From the NCBI GenBank assembly GCA_003988855.1, contig QYAI01000133.1, positions 1-64,000 of the forward strand: 64,000 bases of DNA, read 5' to 3'. Positions 23,218 through 35,539 of the stretch are shown piece by piece (positions within the stretch are counted from its first letter, which is position 1; every line of letters starts with the position of its first letter). This DNA comes from Arachnopeziza araneosa. Lineage: Eukaryota; Ascomycota; Leotiomycetes; Helotiales; Arachnopezizaceae. Made by a program: the position numbers and the translations under genes. The notes under the pieces were generated by a model. It worked only from the letters and a program-made list of their open reading frames with translations. It was not told the DNA's origin and made no database searches.

Positions 23218-24299
23218 GATTAGTGAAAATGCCCTTGGGTTAGCATTTTTTGTAAGGCGGATTGTAAATAAAGCGGTAGGTCGTGGTTTAATACAGACTT
23301 AGTGTTTTATGCCAAATATTTGTCGTAATCAGACAAGAGCAGGATTTTGCACTCTTATGTCTTCTCATTCTAGAAATTGATACAATTAAGTAAGACAATT
23401 GAATTATAACAAGCGTGCGGTAATCTAATGTTCTTCGACCTTAGAACGTTTGCGAAAACTTAGAAAATATATCTCCAACAAACATAACATAATAGTAGCA
23501 TACCTGATCTTGCTAAGCGGCGCCGATAGGAAGATAGCTGGTACAATGGGCAGAGACGCGACCGTAATAGCATTATAATAACGTTCGACTCTATGGCGAT
23601 GTGATCGATTGGGTGACTAAGCTGAAGGATTCATAGTTGATGGGTGGCTTCTCCTACTTGGCCGAGCTGAATTCGACTGCAGTCAGTATGGTTATTGAGA
23701 TAATTTGCTACAGTTGTACTCGATTCTCGATTGACAACATCAGTGTTTTGTTGCGTGACACGTCATAAACCGAGACCGCCCAAAGCCTTGACAGGCAAAA
23801 AGCGCTATTACTAGCCTAGACGTCACGCCTCAAGAAGCACAGAAGGAGTTCAGACAGTCATAAACAATCTTGATTTGATTTCCCTTCGTTTACCTGCTTT
23901 CTTGTGTATGATTATCGTTCCAAAAACTGCTCTATACTCAAATACAGAAACACAGGATAAGACTGACCTTTTTTTTTTCTCTCAGTGCTGCTATCAGATG
24001 TCGGTTTTGAGAGGAAGTGAAAGGTTAATTCAGAAGTGTACGGCTGAAAGGCGTATTTACGAAACTATTCTACAAAAGAAAACACGTCAAATATAATATA
24101 TGCAAGCTGAAAAGATTCCTGCACCCCTTCGGACCTGTCGCTATCTCAACCAATCAACACGCGTTACCACAGACCGCAATTCTCTTCTCCTCTTTGGCCT
24201 TCCTCTCACCTTTTGCTCTTACCATGACCTTTAATCCTTGAGACTCAAATAATATCTCCTTGCTAGAAACTATCGCATGGTATTCGCTTCATTAGAAGA
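23218..24299. other. Intergenic region
   Basis: Downstream flank of the esterase gene and promoter of the DUF4246 gene. A short frame at about 23875-24096 has no recognisable features. No gene supported. Confidence 0.5.
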
Positions 24300-26684
24300 A
24301 TGTCGTCTTCTGCTATGGCCAACGACACTCCAAGCCAGCCACGTTTTCAGCTCCCCGGTCTGAACCTCCCGCTAAACTGGACACCTCATTCAACGTATCT
24401 CAAGATTGTCGAGCCAGATTATAACTATGCAGCTTTCAGCCGGATGCGGAAGACACCGAAGACGATTGAGATCCCTCCACAGGGTGACGGCAAGGACTTG
24501 TTTCGGACCGCGTTGAGCGACGCGGACGTCCAAGACGGCAAAACTTCGTAAGAGAATCTATAGTTGGGAATTATCCTTATTTGAGTATTAGATCGGGAAT
24601 GAGACGGAACTAATTGATGTGGTTGATAGGTTGGCTCTTGTCACTCTCCGTGAGCTGACGATGCTTAATATAATGAATTTTTTGACAGACAAACGAGGAT
24701 GGGAGGACAAAGTAAGTTTTAATTAATTTAACCATTGTCGTCAGTACTAGACTCAAGTAAGGCCAAGAACAACTATTTCTTTACTCACTGAGCTCCCATG
24801 TGCCCCACAAAATCCTACTCCGTTTTCATTTGTTTACAGCTTTTCTGATTATCGATTAATCTTTGTAGATATTCAACGAGACAATTTCTCACAAGTGGAG
24901 AGAAGAATTACTTGAAGATGAAGATTGTGATGTGACAGAGAACATGGTTGACTGGATCATGGCTGAACTTCGCTACAAAGCCAAAATTTTCAAGGAGACA
25001 GGAGGGGCAGTGAGTGTGTTCAACGGTGATGTCGTTAAATCTGATCTCGCAATTCCTGAAAGTATTCAAGATTCGCTGATAGCGGCTGTTGAAGAACTTG
25101 AAGATATTCCTGAGGCGTGGAAAGACTATCATCCAGGCTCTGACGGAAAAGTTTTGGACCTCGTACATCCGTCTCTATTTCCCCTGATATATGGCCGTAC
25201 TCGCATTTTGAAAGATAGTCTGATAGGATTGGACGACTGTCTAGATGCTACTGGGAAGGGGGATGTTCTTCCAATTCGACCAGATGAAGAGACAGACCTT
25301 GACATGAAAGGAAGCAACCCAACTTGCCAGCACGAGTGGGCAAAATCTCCACCGCCTTACTCGAGGAATTTTCAATGGCTTCCGTGCGACGTTGATATCT
25401 CTGGCGATGAAAGATCTATCTGGTAACATTTAGAGTACATAAGTACTTTTAAGATCCAACACTGACATCCAATAGCATCACGTCATATATAAATAATTTG
25501 CACCCTCAAAAGCACCGTGGCCTGTATAAAGTGGTAGAAGATATAATCTCCAAAACTATACCACTCTGGAACATGACTCTTACGCCATTGAAGGCCGTCT
25601 ATCCAGCGGACACCTTTGGCAACCCGACAATCAAGTTCATGAAGTTTGAGAGGATTTCCGTTAATTACATCGAATTTGATCCGGATCAAGACCTGCTATC
25701 CTACCCAGACCGGCCGCAGCAAGATGACCAGGAAGATGAAGAAGAATACGAAGACAGGGTATACCAGTGGGAGCTCATCACTAGACGTGTGCTCCAACCA
25801 GATGCTGAGGAATTTCATCTCCCAACGGTGCCCGACGCCTTTCGAGACGAGTTCTTCGAGTCTGGTACGGAAACATTGAAACCAGAAAAGACGGTAGATT
25901 TGAAGAGAGACTATGGGACTCGTGGTCTGCAGGTTATTGTCAAACTTGCGAATATAGAGCTCACACCTACGAAACCAGAGTATGAAGGCGGAACCTGTAA
26001 GAGATACCTATTTTTCTAATCAACGATCTCAAATTTCTAGCATGGCTCATTTGTTTACTCGTAATAGGGCATGTCGAAGGACAACTCAACGAACACATCT
26101 GCGCCACAGCTCTATATTACTTTTACAGCGAGAACATCACCACCAGCCGCCTTGCCTTTCGCCAACAAGCTTCTAGAGACGATGCCATCACAATCGGATA
26201 TGAGCAGAACGACTTCGATTGGCTAGAGCAACTGTACGGCTGTCGGCAACATCAATCCGCGGTTCAGGAAGTCGGCTCCATCGTCTGCCGTGAAGGGCGT
26301 CTAGTCACTTTCCCTAATATCCTGCAGCACCGCGTCGAGCCGTTCAAACTGCGTGATCCTACCAAGAACGGCTCTAGGAAGATCCTCGCGCTGTTCTTGG
26401 TCGATCCAGGAATAAGGATCATTAGCACGGCTAACGTCCCGCCACAGCAGAAAGACTGGTGGACCGATGAGGTTGAGAACGATGCAACGAAGCGTGAGAC
26501 AGCATTAGGGAAGCTGAGTGCTGAACTTAGGAAGAAAGTCTTTGATGATGTAGACGAATTTCCGATCAGTTTGGAGGAGGCGAAAGAAACAAGGTTGAGG
26601 CTGATGGATGAGAGGAAGGCGTATGCGACTGTACATACAGACACCGCTTTCGAGGGGAATAGTTTTAACCTGTGTGAGCACTGA
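24300..26684 (+). CDS. DUF4246-domain protein, probable 2OG-Fe(II)-oxygenase fold
   Basis: Five exons (24300-24547, 24630-24711, 24869-25422, 25476-25996, 26068-26684) give 673 residues in frame. The whole length matches the fungal DUF4246 family: FQLPGLNLPLNWTP near the N-terminus, LTMLNIMNFLTDKRGWEDK, the Cys/His region CQHEWAKSPPPYSRNFQWLPCDV, SYINNLHPQKHRGLY, and the C-terminal core. In the core, WHVEGQLNEHI gives an HxE pair (H470, E472), and LQHRVEPFKL supplies a distal His (H556) followed by Arg-rich KNGSRKILALFLVDP. This order resembles the HxD/E...H...R iron and 2-oxoglutarate site of the double-stranded beta-helix dioxygenases. The oxygenase role is my inference; no substrate is known. 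Gene looks intact. Confidence 0.88.
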
Positions 26685-27793
26685 GCGCATGAGATAATTG
26701 GATATAGCAAGAATGTCAACATCTGTGATTCCACCACCTTACTTGAAGCATCGACGACATAAGCAAGCCTTTGTTGACTTTTTCTGATAGCCTGGAAATT
26801 CAAGAACATGACGAATCAAATCTTCAGTAACTAACCAAAATCATTTTTTATATTCAGATTCGAAAATCAGGAGCTAGACTAAAGCTTGGACCTAGTTGCA
26901 CGGAATTGACGGTAAGATAGTCACTTGTGCGCTAGTAAACATCAACGAGAATGCTGGGAAACAGGGAAGCATAGCAAGACACAATACAAACACGACGGAA
27001 CCCCTCCCGACGAGCCAAGAACGGCCGAGCATTAAAAGAGATGGCTTTGAGTCCGAGCACGAGAAAGTGTCGATCAGCCTCCGAATCAGAAACGATTCGG
27101 GCCGAGAAGAACGCGGGGTTTGGAAGTCACTCGGCATAAATATCATGTGAAAATCAAGATGGTGCATCGATTTCGAAGCAATAGGGATTACGGCTAACAA
27201 GTGTGCTTAATATACCTTTTCAACTAAATTACTTACGTACTGTTATACCTATATCTGTAGTTTATAGTGGAAGACGATTAGTGTGTCCTTAAATACTTGG
27301 GCTTAATATATAAAGGGGAGGACAAAATCTTCATCAATAAACAGCCCTGTTTAGTGATCTCTCCATATCCTGAGAGCTTCATGTAGACTTTTGAAGTCAA
27401 TTACTTGTTCACACTACTTTAAAAAGGCTGATCAGTGTTCCTCAGCCCGAATCAAGAGTGGGAAGAGCCTGTTCTGCTGATTCTAGCTCCCACCAAGCGC
27501 ACACTCCACTAAAATGAATCTTCATATTTTGTGAATTTTTTTACGACATTTCTCTGATGCAGTACAGAGAAGTGAAGCCATTATCACATAATCACATCAA
27601 ACGGGTTCGTTGACTTGGCTCGACAAACGAGTCTCTGTTCAAAAGTTTAGCGAGACCCTATGTGAATCATATCGGGGCCAGCGCCGTTGAAGCGGTGCGG
27701 AAATGAGATCTTGTTTTTGTCAAGGTCAAGTGATGAAAGATCCCCGAACATCTGGAAAGTTTCAATTACAGCTGCGATTTAAGAAGCAGATCT
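26685..27793. other. Intergenic region between convergent genes
   Basis: Separates the 3' ends of the DUF4246 and sulfotransferase-like genes. Only short overlapping frames; nothing recognised. Confidence 0.5.
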
Positions 27794-28717
27794 TCATTTG
27801 CTCCGAGAAAATTTGTAAGCTACCGCAAGAGCGACAGCCATGACAGGTAGCGTCACCGTCGCAGCTTTCATCAATATCTCTTTGTACTTCGCTCTTGTAT
27901 GCGCCTCCGATTCATCAATGAAAGCCTGTACTCCGTTCCCTCTTGGGAAGGGAGTTGACGGCACGTCTTTATTCAAGAACTTGCACAAAGGCTCCCAACC
28001 AGTCTTGCACTCGAACTCCAACAACTGATCCGCAGGAACCAACCTCCTCACAAGCTCATTATGTTCTCGAAAGTAATCCTTTCCAAACTTGACAAAGTCG
28101 TTGTTCCAAGTATGTTTCTCACATTTGTCGCTCATTTCGCAGAGTTGCAATTCTTGGGTGTCGAACCAGGCCGGTAGGCGATGGTAGAGCGTTTTGTAGA
28201 TGGGGTTGCAGACCGTGGCGATCATGGAATCGTACCAGGAATCGATTGACCGTATTGTGAGGATTACTTTGGCCTCTGGGTAGGCCATGATAAGTTCTTC
28301 GGCGAACATGACGATCGGGAGATCAGAGACGGCCTGTGAGGTGAGGTTGCTGGTCAGTCTTGAACCATGCATACTTCATAGCAACTTGGGCTGTGATTTC
28401 TTACATCGAAGTTGCTGAAAATGTGATCCCACTCCTTCCTTCCAAACGGAGTTCCTTTTCCTTCGTATTTCGCTTCCATAGCTGCGGTCCAGAATGCAAA
28501 GTCATCATCGTCATATCCTAAATGGTAGACATCATGAAGACCTAATTCTTCCAAGGCTGTTTTCATCGCTTTTCAGTATTAGTACAGCAAGCGATCAAGC
28601 TGCCTCAGCTTGGTACAAGATATACCTACATGTTGTCCCAGTCCGCGAAAGTCCCAAATTCAAGACTTTCATCGGAATTGTGCGTTTTCGCAGCGGTTTT
28701 CCGCTTAGAAAAGACAT
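27794..28717 (-). CDS. Sulfotransferase-family P-loop protein with C-terminal hydrophobic tail
   Basis: Three exons (28717-28630, 28568-28405, 28333-27794) give 263 residues in frame. The PAPS 5'-phosphosulfate-type loop is GLSRTGTTS (residues 22-30), formed across the first splice junction. It is followed by MKTALEELGLHDVYHLGY, the family helix. The 3'-phosphate-binding-type strand is AKVILTIRSIDSWYDSM, and the C-terminal part carries LLEFECKTGWEPLCKFLN. This is the fungal sulfotransferase_4 group often mislabelled as NAD-dependent epimerase. Substrate unknown. The last 20 residues (TLPVMAVALAVAYKF) are hydrophobic and end in a basic tail, suggesting a tail-anchored membrane association. The small first exon supplies essential P-loop residues, which supports the start choice. 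Confidence 0.87.
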
Positions 28718-29804
28718 CTTATCTGCGTCGAGATGGTCAAGGGGGAAAAATTAGGGTATATCTTCGTCAGCTCATTTCTATGTATACTTCAACCCAGGAT
28801 GGGATCTTTGTTCTCGGGAAGAAAACATCTTTTCTTTTCGTACGCCATGTCTCAAAGGACAGCCTGGTTGTCCCAAAGTGTTGGCTTGCTGCACAAGCCA
28901 TGTTTGGTTCTGGATGAGCCGGGATCGGAAAGGGTGTCTTAGCGCTATGCCTCAAAATCGTGTCCCTGACATTTTCCTTTTTTTCCTCATCAAATGATGT
29001 CCAATTGGAAGAACAGGATTCTTGACCACGCCTGGAGGGGTTTAGATGGCAGCAAATCTGGCTAGCAGTTTCTTAAACATTCGATCATGCTTTTGTTGAA
29101 ACCTTCAGCTCACTCTTGGACAATCAGGTCCAGTCACAGAGCCAACCCGTACGCCATGATGAGGACCAAATACGCACCTCTTATGACCTGCAAATTCTTA
29201 AGGCGTCGGATGTGTTCATGCTCATTTTGTCGACGATAATTGAGAACTGGACCAAATTGGTCGTCTGGATGAAGCGACGAGGACAAGCAAAAAGAGGAGG
29301 GTCAATGACGATGAGAAGGCGAAGAGAGTGAATTGGAATTCACTTTTGGTAGGATTTCAGTGGCTTAAATCCTTCAGAGGAAGAGTAAGATCTATTACCA
29401 TAGTTGGGAAAAGTTTTATGCTTGGATTTCAGAGTACTTACACTTTCTCAAGCTGTCATCAGCATGCGCGAGCGCTTCGCGAGACCAAAATGAACCTGTC
29501 GCCTTCGAACAAAGGCCGTCTGTCTTACCGATCGTGCCGTTGACTGCTCCCTCAGCAGATGCGATGGACGTCTTCGAGACCTTCGTCTCAATCATGATGA
29601 ATCGGAGCACAATATCGAAAGCCAGTGCTGCATACCCCATGTCAAACACAACTTAGTGCCCTGCGAGATCGAAAACAGCACCACCTGGCGATAGCCCTAA
29701 TCTCGTTCTAGCGAACAATCCAATCGCCTACCAGCCCATTGCTCACTAGCACTCGATACACCCATCATGTCTTAGATTGGGCAAGCCAACAACCCGCACA
29801 ATAG

Positions 29805-29834
29805 CAGCTGGAGGACCCTGCGGTCCTCCAGCTG
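29805..29834. repeat. Perfect 13-bp inverted repeat (hairpin)
   Basis: cagctggaggacc and its exact reverse complement ggtcctccagctg are separated by four bases (ctgc). The stem is GC-rich and the context is noncoding. No oligo-T run or adjacent gene suggests a terminator role. Confidence 0.9.
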
Positions 29835-32800
29835 TGACGAGAACCTGGGCTGGGTGCGCTGAACATTATCGTTGAGCTGTCGACGTGCATTGACCGAATA
29901 ATAAGGGGAAGGGGTGAGACACAGTTCGATCCGTGAGATACCCCGCAATGGTCATGCTCTTGAGCTATATATGTAGGTGAGGGATATCACAACCCACGCG
30001 ACATATTCAGATTGGCTGCCCAGCATCAAGGAAGATATAAATCTATTTGTGCGGACTGTTGAGCTGGCTGAGTTCGGAATCGGCGGAGCGACAGTTGGAG
30101 GCTACCTCATGGTAGAGGATACCAGCTTGCTTTGTCGATGTCCCAGGAAAAGCTGGGAAAACCTTTACACCTTAATACCAGTAATTGTTCTTGGAAAATT
30201 AGGGCTTACAAGAGTGCAAAACAATGGATCTCAAATCCACGTTGCGACCAGTCAAGGAAATCCTTAGTTGAACCATGATATCCCACCATCAAGACAGCGG
30301 CTCAGATGAGTAAAAGTTCTGAGCTGCAAAATGACAAAATGACAGCCCTATTGTTAGATGCGGCTTGCTGGGTTAGAGTCTGAGAATAAAAGGCTCCTGG
30401 CTGCATGTGAATCTTCACAGTTCTGGACTGCGCCGAAGTGGTCCCAACAGAATGAGCGAAATCTTCACCACACGCCTGTGTCGATACGTGCAAAGTTATG
30501 AGTACTGTCTAAGGACTAAGAATCGGTAGGCCAATGTTCTTATATGATTTTTCAACCCTGAATTCGCAATCAGCGGCAGGAATTGCGTGCTAGATCGCCA
30601 AATCCTGTCAGGCCGTACGAACACTTGGCCAAATGTCTGTGAATTACAGCGTGTCAGCCCTGTAATTTTAGGCTTCAGGCACTGCTCTGCAGGCGCACAG
30701 CCCATTTTTTGTAATGTTTCAGGCACTCCACTAAATTTGATCCGAGCTTCTCTCGCGGTCCAATGACCTTCAGAATCGGAAGCCTGCAATTACAGTGGGC
30801 TAGAGCCGAGAAACCTAACCTGTTGATGGTTTATAGGGGGGTTTAGTGCACAAAACCCTGTAAACTCTTGGCTTTTGGCCCGGCTCCATAAATTATCAAG
30901 AGTTCTCATTCTTCGGACATGCCGAAACCCGATGCAGAGCCGGTACGCACGACCAAGGTGAGCCCAGTCAGGAGGTTTCGGCGAAGCCAATATCACGCTG
31001 GTCATCAGCATGTTGAAAATCGTGTGATGGTACCGGAATTGCTGATACACACGTGATGGGACACCGCATGAGACATGACTCTGATCGATTTGTGGTACTT
31101 AGTGTTACGGATTAACTTAGCGAATGGTTGAATGACCACTTGGAGTAAATAATTCAAGGGGAAAGAGCCCGTAGAAAGATGGACAAAGTTGGTTAGTTTC
31201 ACCAACAATGACATGCCATAGACCCAAATTGAGCACAACACCAAACGTATATGTGATTCACGAAAGCAGGTAGAATCAACAACGTCAACAAGTCAGGATC
31301 TCTGTCGAATGATCTATGTAACTTCCATTAAACCATGATAGGGTTGTCTGGTGCTTGCTATACCCCAATATTCTGGAGAGTGGCCAAATCGAATATCTAT
31401 ATCGAAGTGGTTGGTTCTTGTCACAGGCAGCTTCTCGTTATGCGCCCCACAGAGCCTTAGCCGACACAAAACTCTCAAGAGCATTGTTCTGAAAATAGCA
31501 TACCACGCTTGTTGTAGCTCCTTCCAGCTCCTGGAATCTTCCTATTGTAGCCAACAGTTCGTTCTTTATTACCAACCTTATTTATTGATATTATCATTGG
31601 ATCAACCATTTATAATGATTGGTTGTCTGAGACTATAGTTGATATTGTGTATACACTGAAAAGTTTATATATCTTCGAGTAAATGTTCTTCACCTCTTAC
31701 CCTAGATGATCGCCTTCGAATATATTTGGTGGAGAATATTTCACCACGCTAGCTTCGTGAAAAGCTGCGACTGTTATATGATGAGTATTGTCTGAACGAA
31801 TACTCGTAGATATCTAAAGTGCTTTCCTTTTGACTGTACGGATGTCGCATCCGTTGCAGCCGTCTATCTTCCACTTGCAGATCAGGATGTTGACTAATTT
31901 TCATGCCTGACACGATGAATGCTGTGGCTGGACTCCAATTTGTTTATCTCAAGCTTGTAAAAAGACGAAATTGGCAATCCGACGTACAAATGACTCAATT
32001 TAAAGTCTGCAAAGACTTCAATGCAACGCTGGAGGTGAGTAGAGAATAATATACGGGTACCTACTAAAGCTCCCTAAATCTCTTTATTCTCGATAGGTCC
32101 TTTCGGCATCACAAGATTCTGCCTCAGAGGGCTACAAGTCTCTTCTCCGATCTATAATTAATCCTTGTTCTGACAGCAGAAGTCTTCATTTTGGACCGAG
32201 AGTAAGGCCGACCCCGCTATTTCCAAACAACTCTTTCAACATATTATAATGTCAAAGAATGAAATTTGAAGTTGCAAACATGACCTAGTAAGCCTTTTTT
32301 TAAAGCTCAAATTCTTTATCCTCGTTAGGCCGAAGTACTCCACTATTATCAATCCTTCCAATACAACGGGGTACCGCCTCAGGAAACGGCAGAGTTTCAA
32401 GCCATGACATGAAACTAAACTCTATTCTCACACTCGAGGGTTTTCTTCACATCATACCGAAAGCAGGGCCGAAAGTAAGGTTAAGGTTAATACCTTCATA
32501 TGCCATCTGATTGGTTCCGTGGTCCTAACGTCCCGTCTCCGATCAAGCGATTTTACTTGCGAAGACAGCTAGAACAAACTAGCCACCATGCAGACTTTTA
32601 TTTTTTCAAGCAGAACGTACGGATTGCAGGCCCGATATGGTATAAGCGATTTCAGTGCTTACCCACAATTACCCCATGTTGGAGTAGACGCTAAATAATC
32701 GTAAGCTTAATTTATATTGTTAGTTGGATTAAGTCTCTGAGAATGATCACATCCGAATATCATCAACCTTGGTTTCACGCCAGGAAAGACGGCCCTGTGG

Positions 32801-32862
32801 CCCAGAGGTTGAAGAGCTGGAGAAAGGAGCAATTTGGGGATCCATTTCATGGCAAAACTCAT

Positions 32863-32872
32863 GTATATAAAG
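32863..32872 (+). promoter_or_regulatory. TATA-like box of the GH5 pseudogene
   Basis: gtatataaag lies about 110 bp upstream of the ATG that opens the remaining signal peptide of the GH5 pseudogene, a typical fungal spacing. Probably a relic promoter. Confidence 0.45.
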
Positions 32873-32978
32873 AGCAAATTTCTAAACCAAAAAAGGTGTC
32901 ACACCAGATTTTCCTCATAGATTTTGTGAATTGATTCTAGCTCTTGGGAAACATTTGTCTTGCTTCCGATATTCAACG

Positions 32979-33963
32979 ATGAAGTCCATAACAAGCCTTG
33001 CCTTTGCGGCACGTTGGATTCAAACAATTTTGGCCAATATGATCTACTTGTTCAGGGTTGCTTGGCAACTGGTGCATATTGTGTTGTCGACATTCACAAT
33101 TATGCTTGCTGGGAGGACCAAATCGTCGGTCAATCGGGTGGTGCCGTTACAGACGGTCACCTGGCGAGTGTATGGTATCAGTTGTGAGTTAATTCATATT
33201 ATTCCAAGTATGGGAATGCATTGACTGAGGTTTTCTAGAGCTGCAAAATATGCTACCAACTCGAAAGTTATCTTCGGGGCTATGAGGAAATCCAGTGATA
33301 ACGTATCACTAAAATTTGTCTAATCATTAGCAATAACGTAGCCTCACGATCTTGATATCAGCGCTTGGGCTACTACGGTTCAGTGGGCGGTTACATCAAT
33401 TCGTAACGCTAGCGCCACATCTCAAATGATCCTACTTCCCGGTACGGATTACACGGCTGCTGGATCATTTATCTCAACAGGATCTGCGTCAGGACTTAGC
33501 GCCGTTGTGAATTTGGATGGAAGTCACACTAATCTGATCTTTGATATTCACCAATACCTTGATTCAGATTCCAGTGGCACACATCCTGACTGCGTCACCA
33601 ATGGTGTTGATAATTTAAGCACTTTGGCCACCTGGCTTCGGAGCAATGGTAGACAGGCGTAAGTGTCTCAACTTCAACCTTTTTGAACCATCAATGGAGC
33701 TAATGACATTAAGTTTTCTAACTGAAACTGGAGGAGGAAGCACGGCCAGTTGCTATGACTATCTGTGTGGAGAGTTGGATTGGATGAAGTGAGCTTGAGA
33801 ATTCTATTATGCACAATCAACGCCCTGTTTTATGTAAGCTATATCTAATGTCCTGTGTAGCTACAATGGCGATGTTTATTTAGGGTGGATTGGATGGGCT
33901 GCAGGGTCATTTGATACCAGCTACACTCTATCAGAAACACCTACATATTCGAATGGTGCTTAG
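32979..33963 (+). pseudogene. GH5 endo-beta-1,4-glucanase pseudogene (EGII/Cel5A-like)
   Basis: ATG 32979 opens a signal peptide-like start (MKSITSLAFAA). Directly after it, in another reading frame, the sequence continues as the middle of a GH5_5 cellulase (GTLDSNNFGQYDLLVQGCLA, DIHNYACWED). Everything normally between, including any CBM1 and the first strands of the barrel, is missing. Introns at about 33184-33239, 33661-33715 and 33789-33861 keep GT-AG borders. The expected catalytic NEPHD is broken: an insertion or altered junction puts TAG before CCTCACGAT near 33350-33357. The later part is well preserved, including the nucleophile motif LTETGGG and the ending WAAGSFDTSYTLSETPTYSNGA before a TAG stop. 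In DIHNYACWED the Arg usual in the family is Cys. The enzyme is therefore dead by deletion and frame loss. Activity before decay would have been secreted cellulose hydrolysis. Confidence 0.85.
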
Positions 33964-34416
33964 ACAGATCAAAGAATTGTGGCCAGCTGTATCGCCGGAA
34001 AGTTCTAGCTTTGCTGCAGGTCAGCCTTAAGATCTCAGTGTTTGGAGGTGGCAAGGAATTTTGACGATAAAAGTCCAAGCAGGATATTTAAGGCTTAGTT
34101 TGCAAGATAGCAAGAAGCTCCTACGATAAATATGAAGTCGAGGGTTGGTTATGAGGATCGGAGGGTGATCGAAGTAAATTAGGATCTAGTTGAATTTTTT
34201 TTAAATTATTTCTTAGATTTTTGGAATTTTTTTAAAACGCCCTTTGTAGAAGACTATGTGGAAGGCTATGTGGAATGCCGACGAGTAAAACTCCTAAAAT
34301 CTACTGCTCTACTGGTCACCTACGCATCTGGACGTAAGGAAAAAAAAAAATTTGCAGAAAAAATGCCCCCCAAAAAGTGCAAAAGATATTTAATCACATC
34401 TAACAACGTTTAAGAT
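33964..34416. other. Intergenic region between GH5 pseudogene and tRNA
   Basis: AT-rich, with homopolymer runs (for example A-tract at about 34342-34351). No gene supported. Confidence 0.5.
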
Positions 34417-34507
34417 TGGACACTGTGGGAATTGAACCCACGACCTTTCATAAACAAGATCTTACGATACATGCGAAACGAAAATCATACCCCTAGACCA
34501 AGTGCCC
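34417..34507 (-). tRNA. Intron-containing tRNA, Pro-like body, anticodon uncertain
   Basis: On the minus strand the acceptor stem GGGCACT pairs with AGTGTCC (one G-U), and the T arm is GTGGG-TTCAATT-CCCAC. The D arm contains the A-box-like TGGTCTAGGGG, and the B box is GGTTCAATTCC. The anticodon stem TTCGT/ATGAA pairs fully (one G-U). The stem is split by about 18 extra bases at the usual intron site, so the mature length is 72 plus discriminator A. Body sequence is closest to fungal tRNA-Pro, but the loop reads TTCGCA, giving CGC instead of the expected NGG. It may be a diverged or inactivated tRNA-Pro; a T-run terminator is only found about 40 bp downstream. Confidence 0.7.
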
Positions 34508-35539
34508 TAAGTTGCTTGATTGCAAGGTCTGAAGGCCTTATTTTAGCTTATTTGGCTATTAACCGAAACACAGCAGCTAGTGGCGTTAGCGGACTGATAG
34601 CAGCCCGACTTTTAGCCGCTTATTAAGCGACGAACATAAAAATTCTTCGCTTTTTAGGTTAGCATTCCAGGTTTCCTAATAACCTAAGAGCTACAATTCA
34701 CAGAGTTGGCCTTGTTGAAGCTTTCACTTAGAATAATGTTACTGAGCGTGTCATTAGAGTTTGTGGGTTTTTTCCTCACAATTTCTTTGAAAAAAAAAAC
34801 CTTGTCTTAACAATTTGCCTTCCTGAAGACTTCTCTCGCTCAGAATCCAAATAGGGCACTCTTTAAGATTAAAACCCCTCTCAAGGAAACCATTTTGGAT
34901 ATATATATATTATTTTTATTTGTTCTATCGAGCAACCTGAATACGAAATATAGAAGCATTTGTATTATTAGTCTTTGATTCCAAGCTCTAAGCCTTGCAG
35001 TGTACTAATATTTTGTTATCAACTAGTTCTGAACTTCCTCAGTGCGTATATCAAACTTATTTTGATTTCTTTGGTAGTACCTTAGTACATTTAGCCACAT
35101 GGAAAATAACAAGAAAAAAAAGATAATGGAGAAGATGTTGAATCGCAATAGACAGAATCTGCTTGCACGTTACTACCGTATGCTGAAAGATTGTATTGCG
35201 CCGAACACATAGTGAAGTGACTAAAACTTCCATCTACTCAAAATGAAGGAGATAATTATGCAGGATTTATATAAGTGTTTTAATGCTTTCTAGGGATGGC
35301 TATGTTCTGATTCAGAGCTCTTTTAAGATAGCGTTGTTATTTTGGGCAGTATTATGATCCATCCACCTTGTTATGAATACAGATATTCTACTCCGGACCT
35401 TTGATTCACACTCGTCGTTATCTCTAGCTATATGTCGCCCACCCCTTGAACTATTTTATGATATACCACAAATCTGGCAATTTTTACGATTCTTCTACTT
35501 GCGCTAAGTCAATAAATTCCGCAAGCAGTTTATGATGCA
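34508..35539. other. AT-rich intergenic region
   Basis: Contains a short AT microsatellite near 34900-34910 and several A/T homopolymers. No open frame of note. It carries the promoter of the kinase gene at its right end. Confidence 0.5.

Larger units (their letters stand above)
28718..32978. other. 4.3-kb gene-poor region
   Basis: Many short frames on both strands, all under 100 codons and without recognisable domains. A perfect 13-bp hairpin lies at 29805-29834. Open segments near 29977-30267 (plus) and 30496-30789 (minus) are the longest, but show no family features and could be decayed sequence. The last part includes the old promoter of the GH5 pseudogene, with a TATA-like string near 32863. 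Confidence 0.5.
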
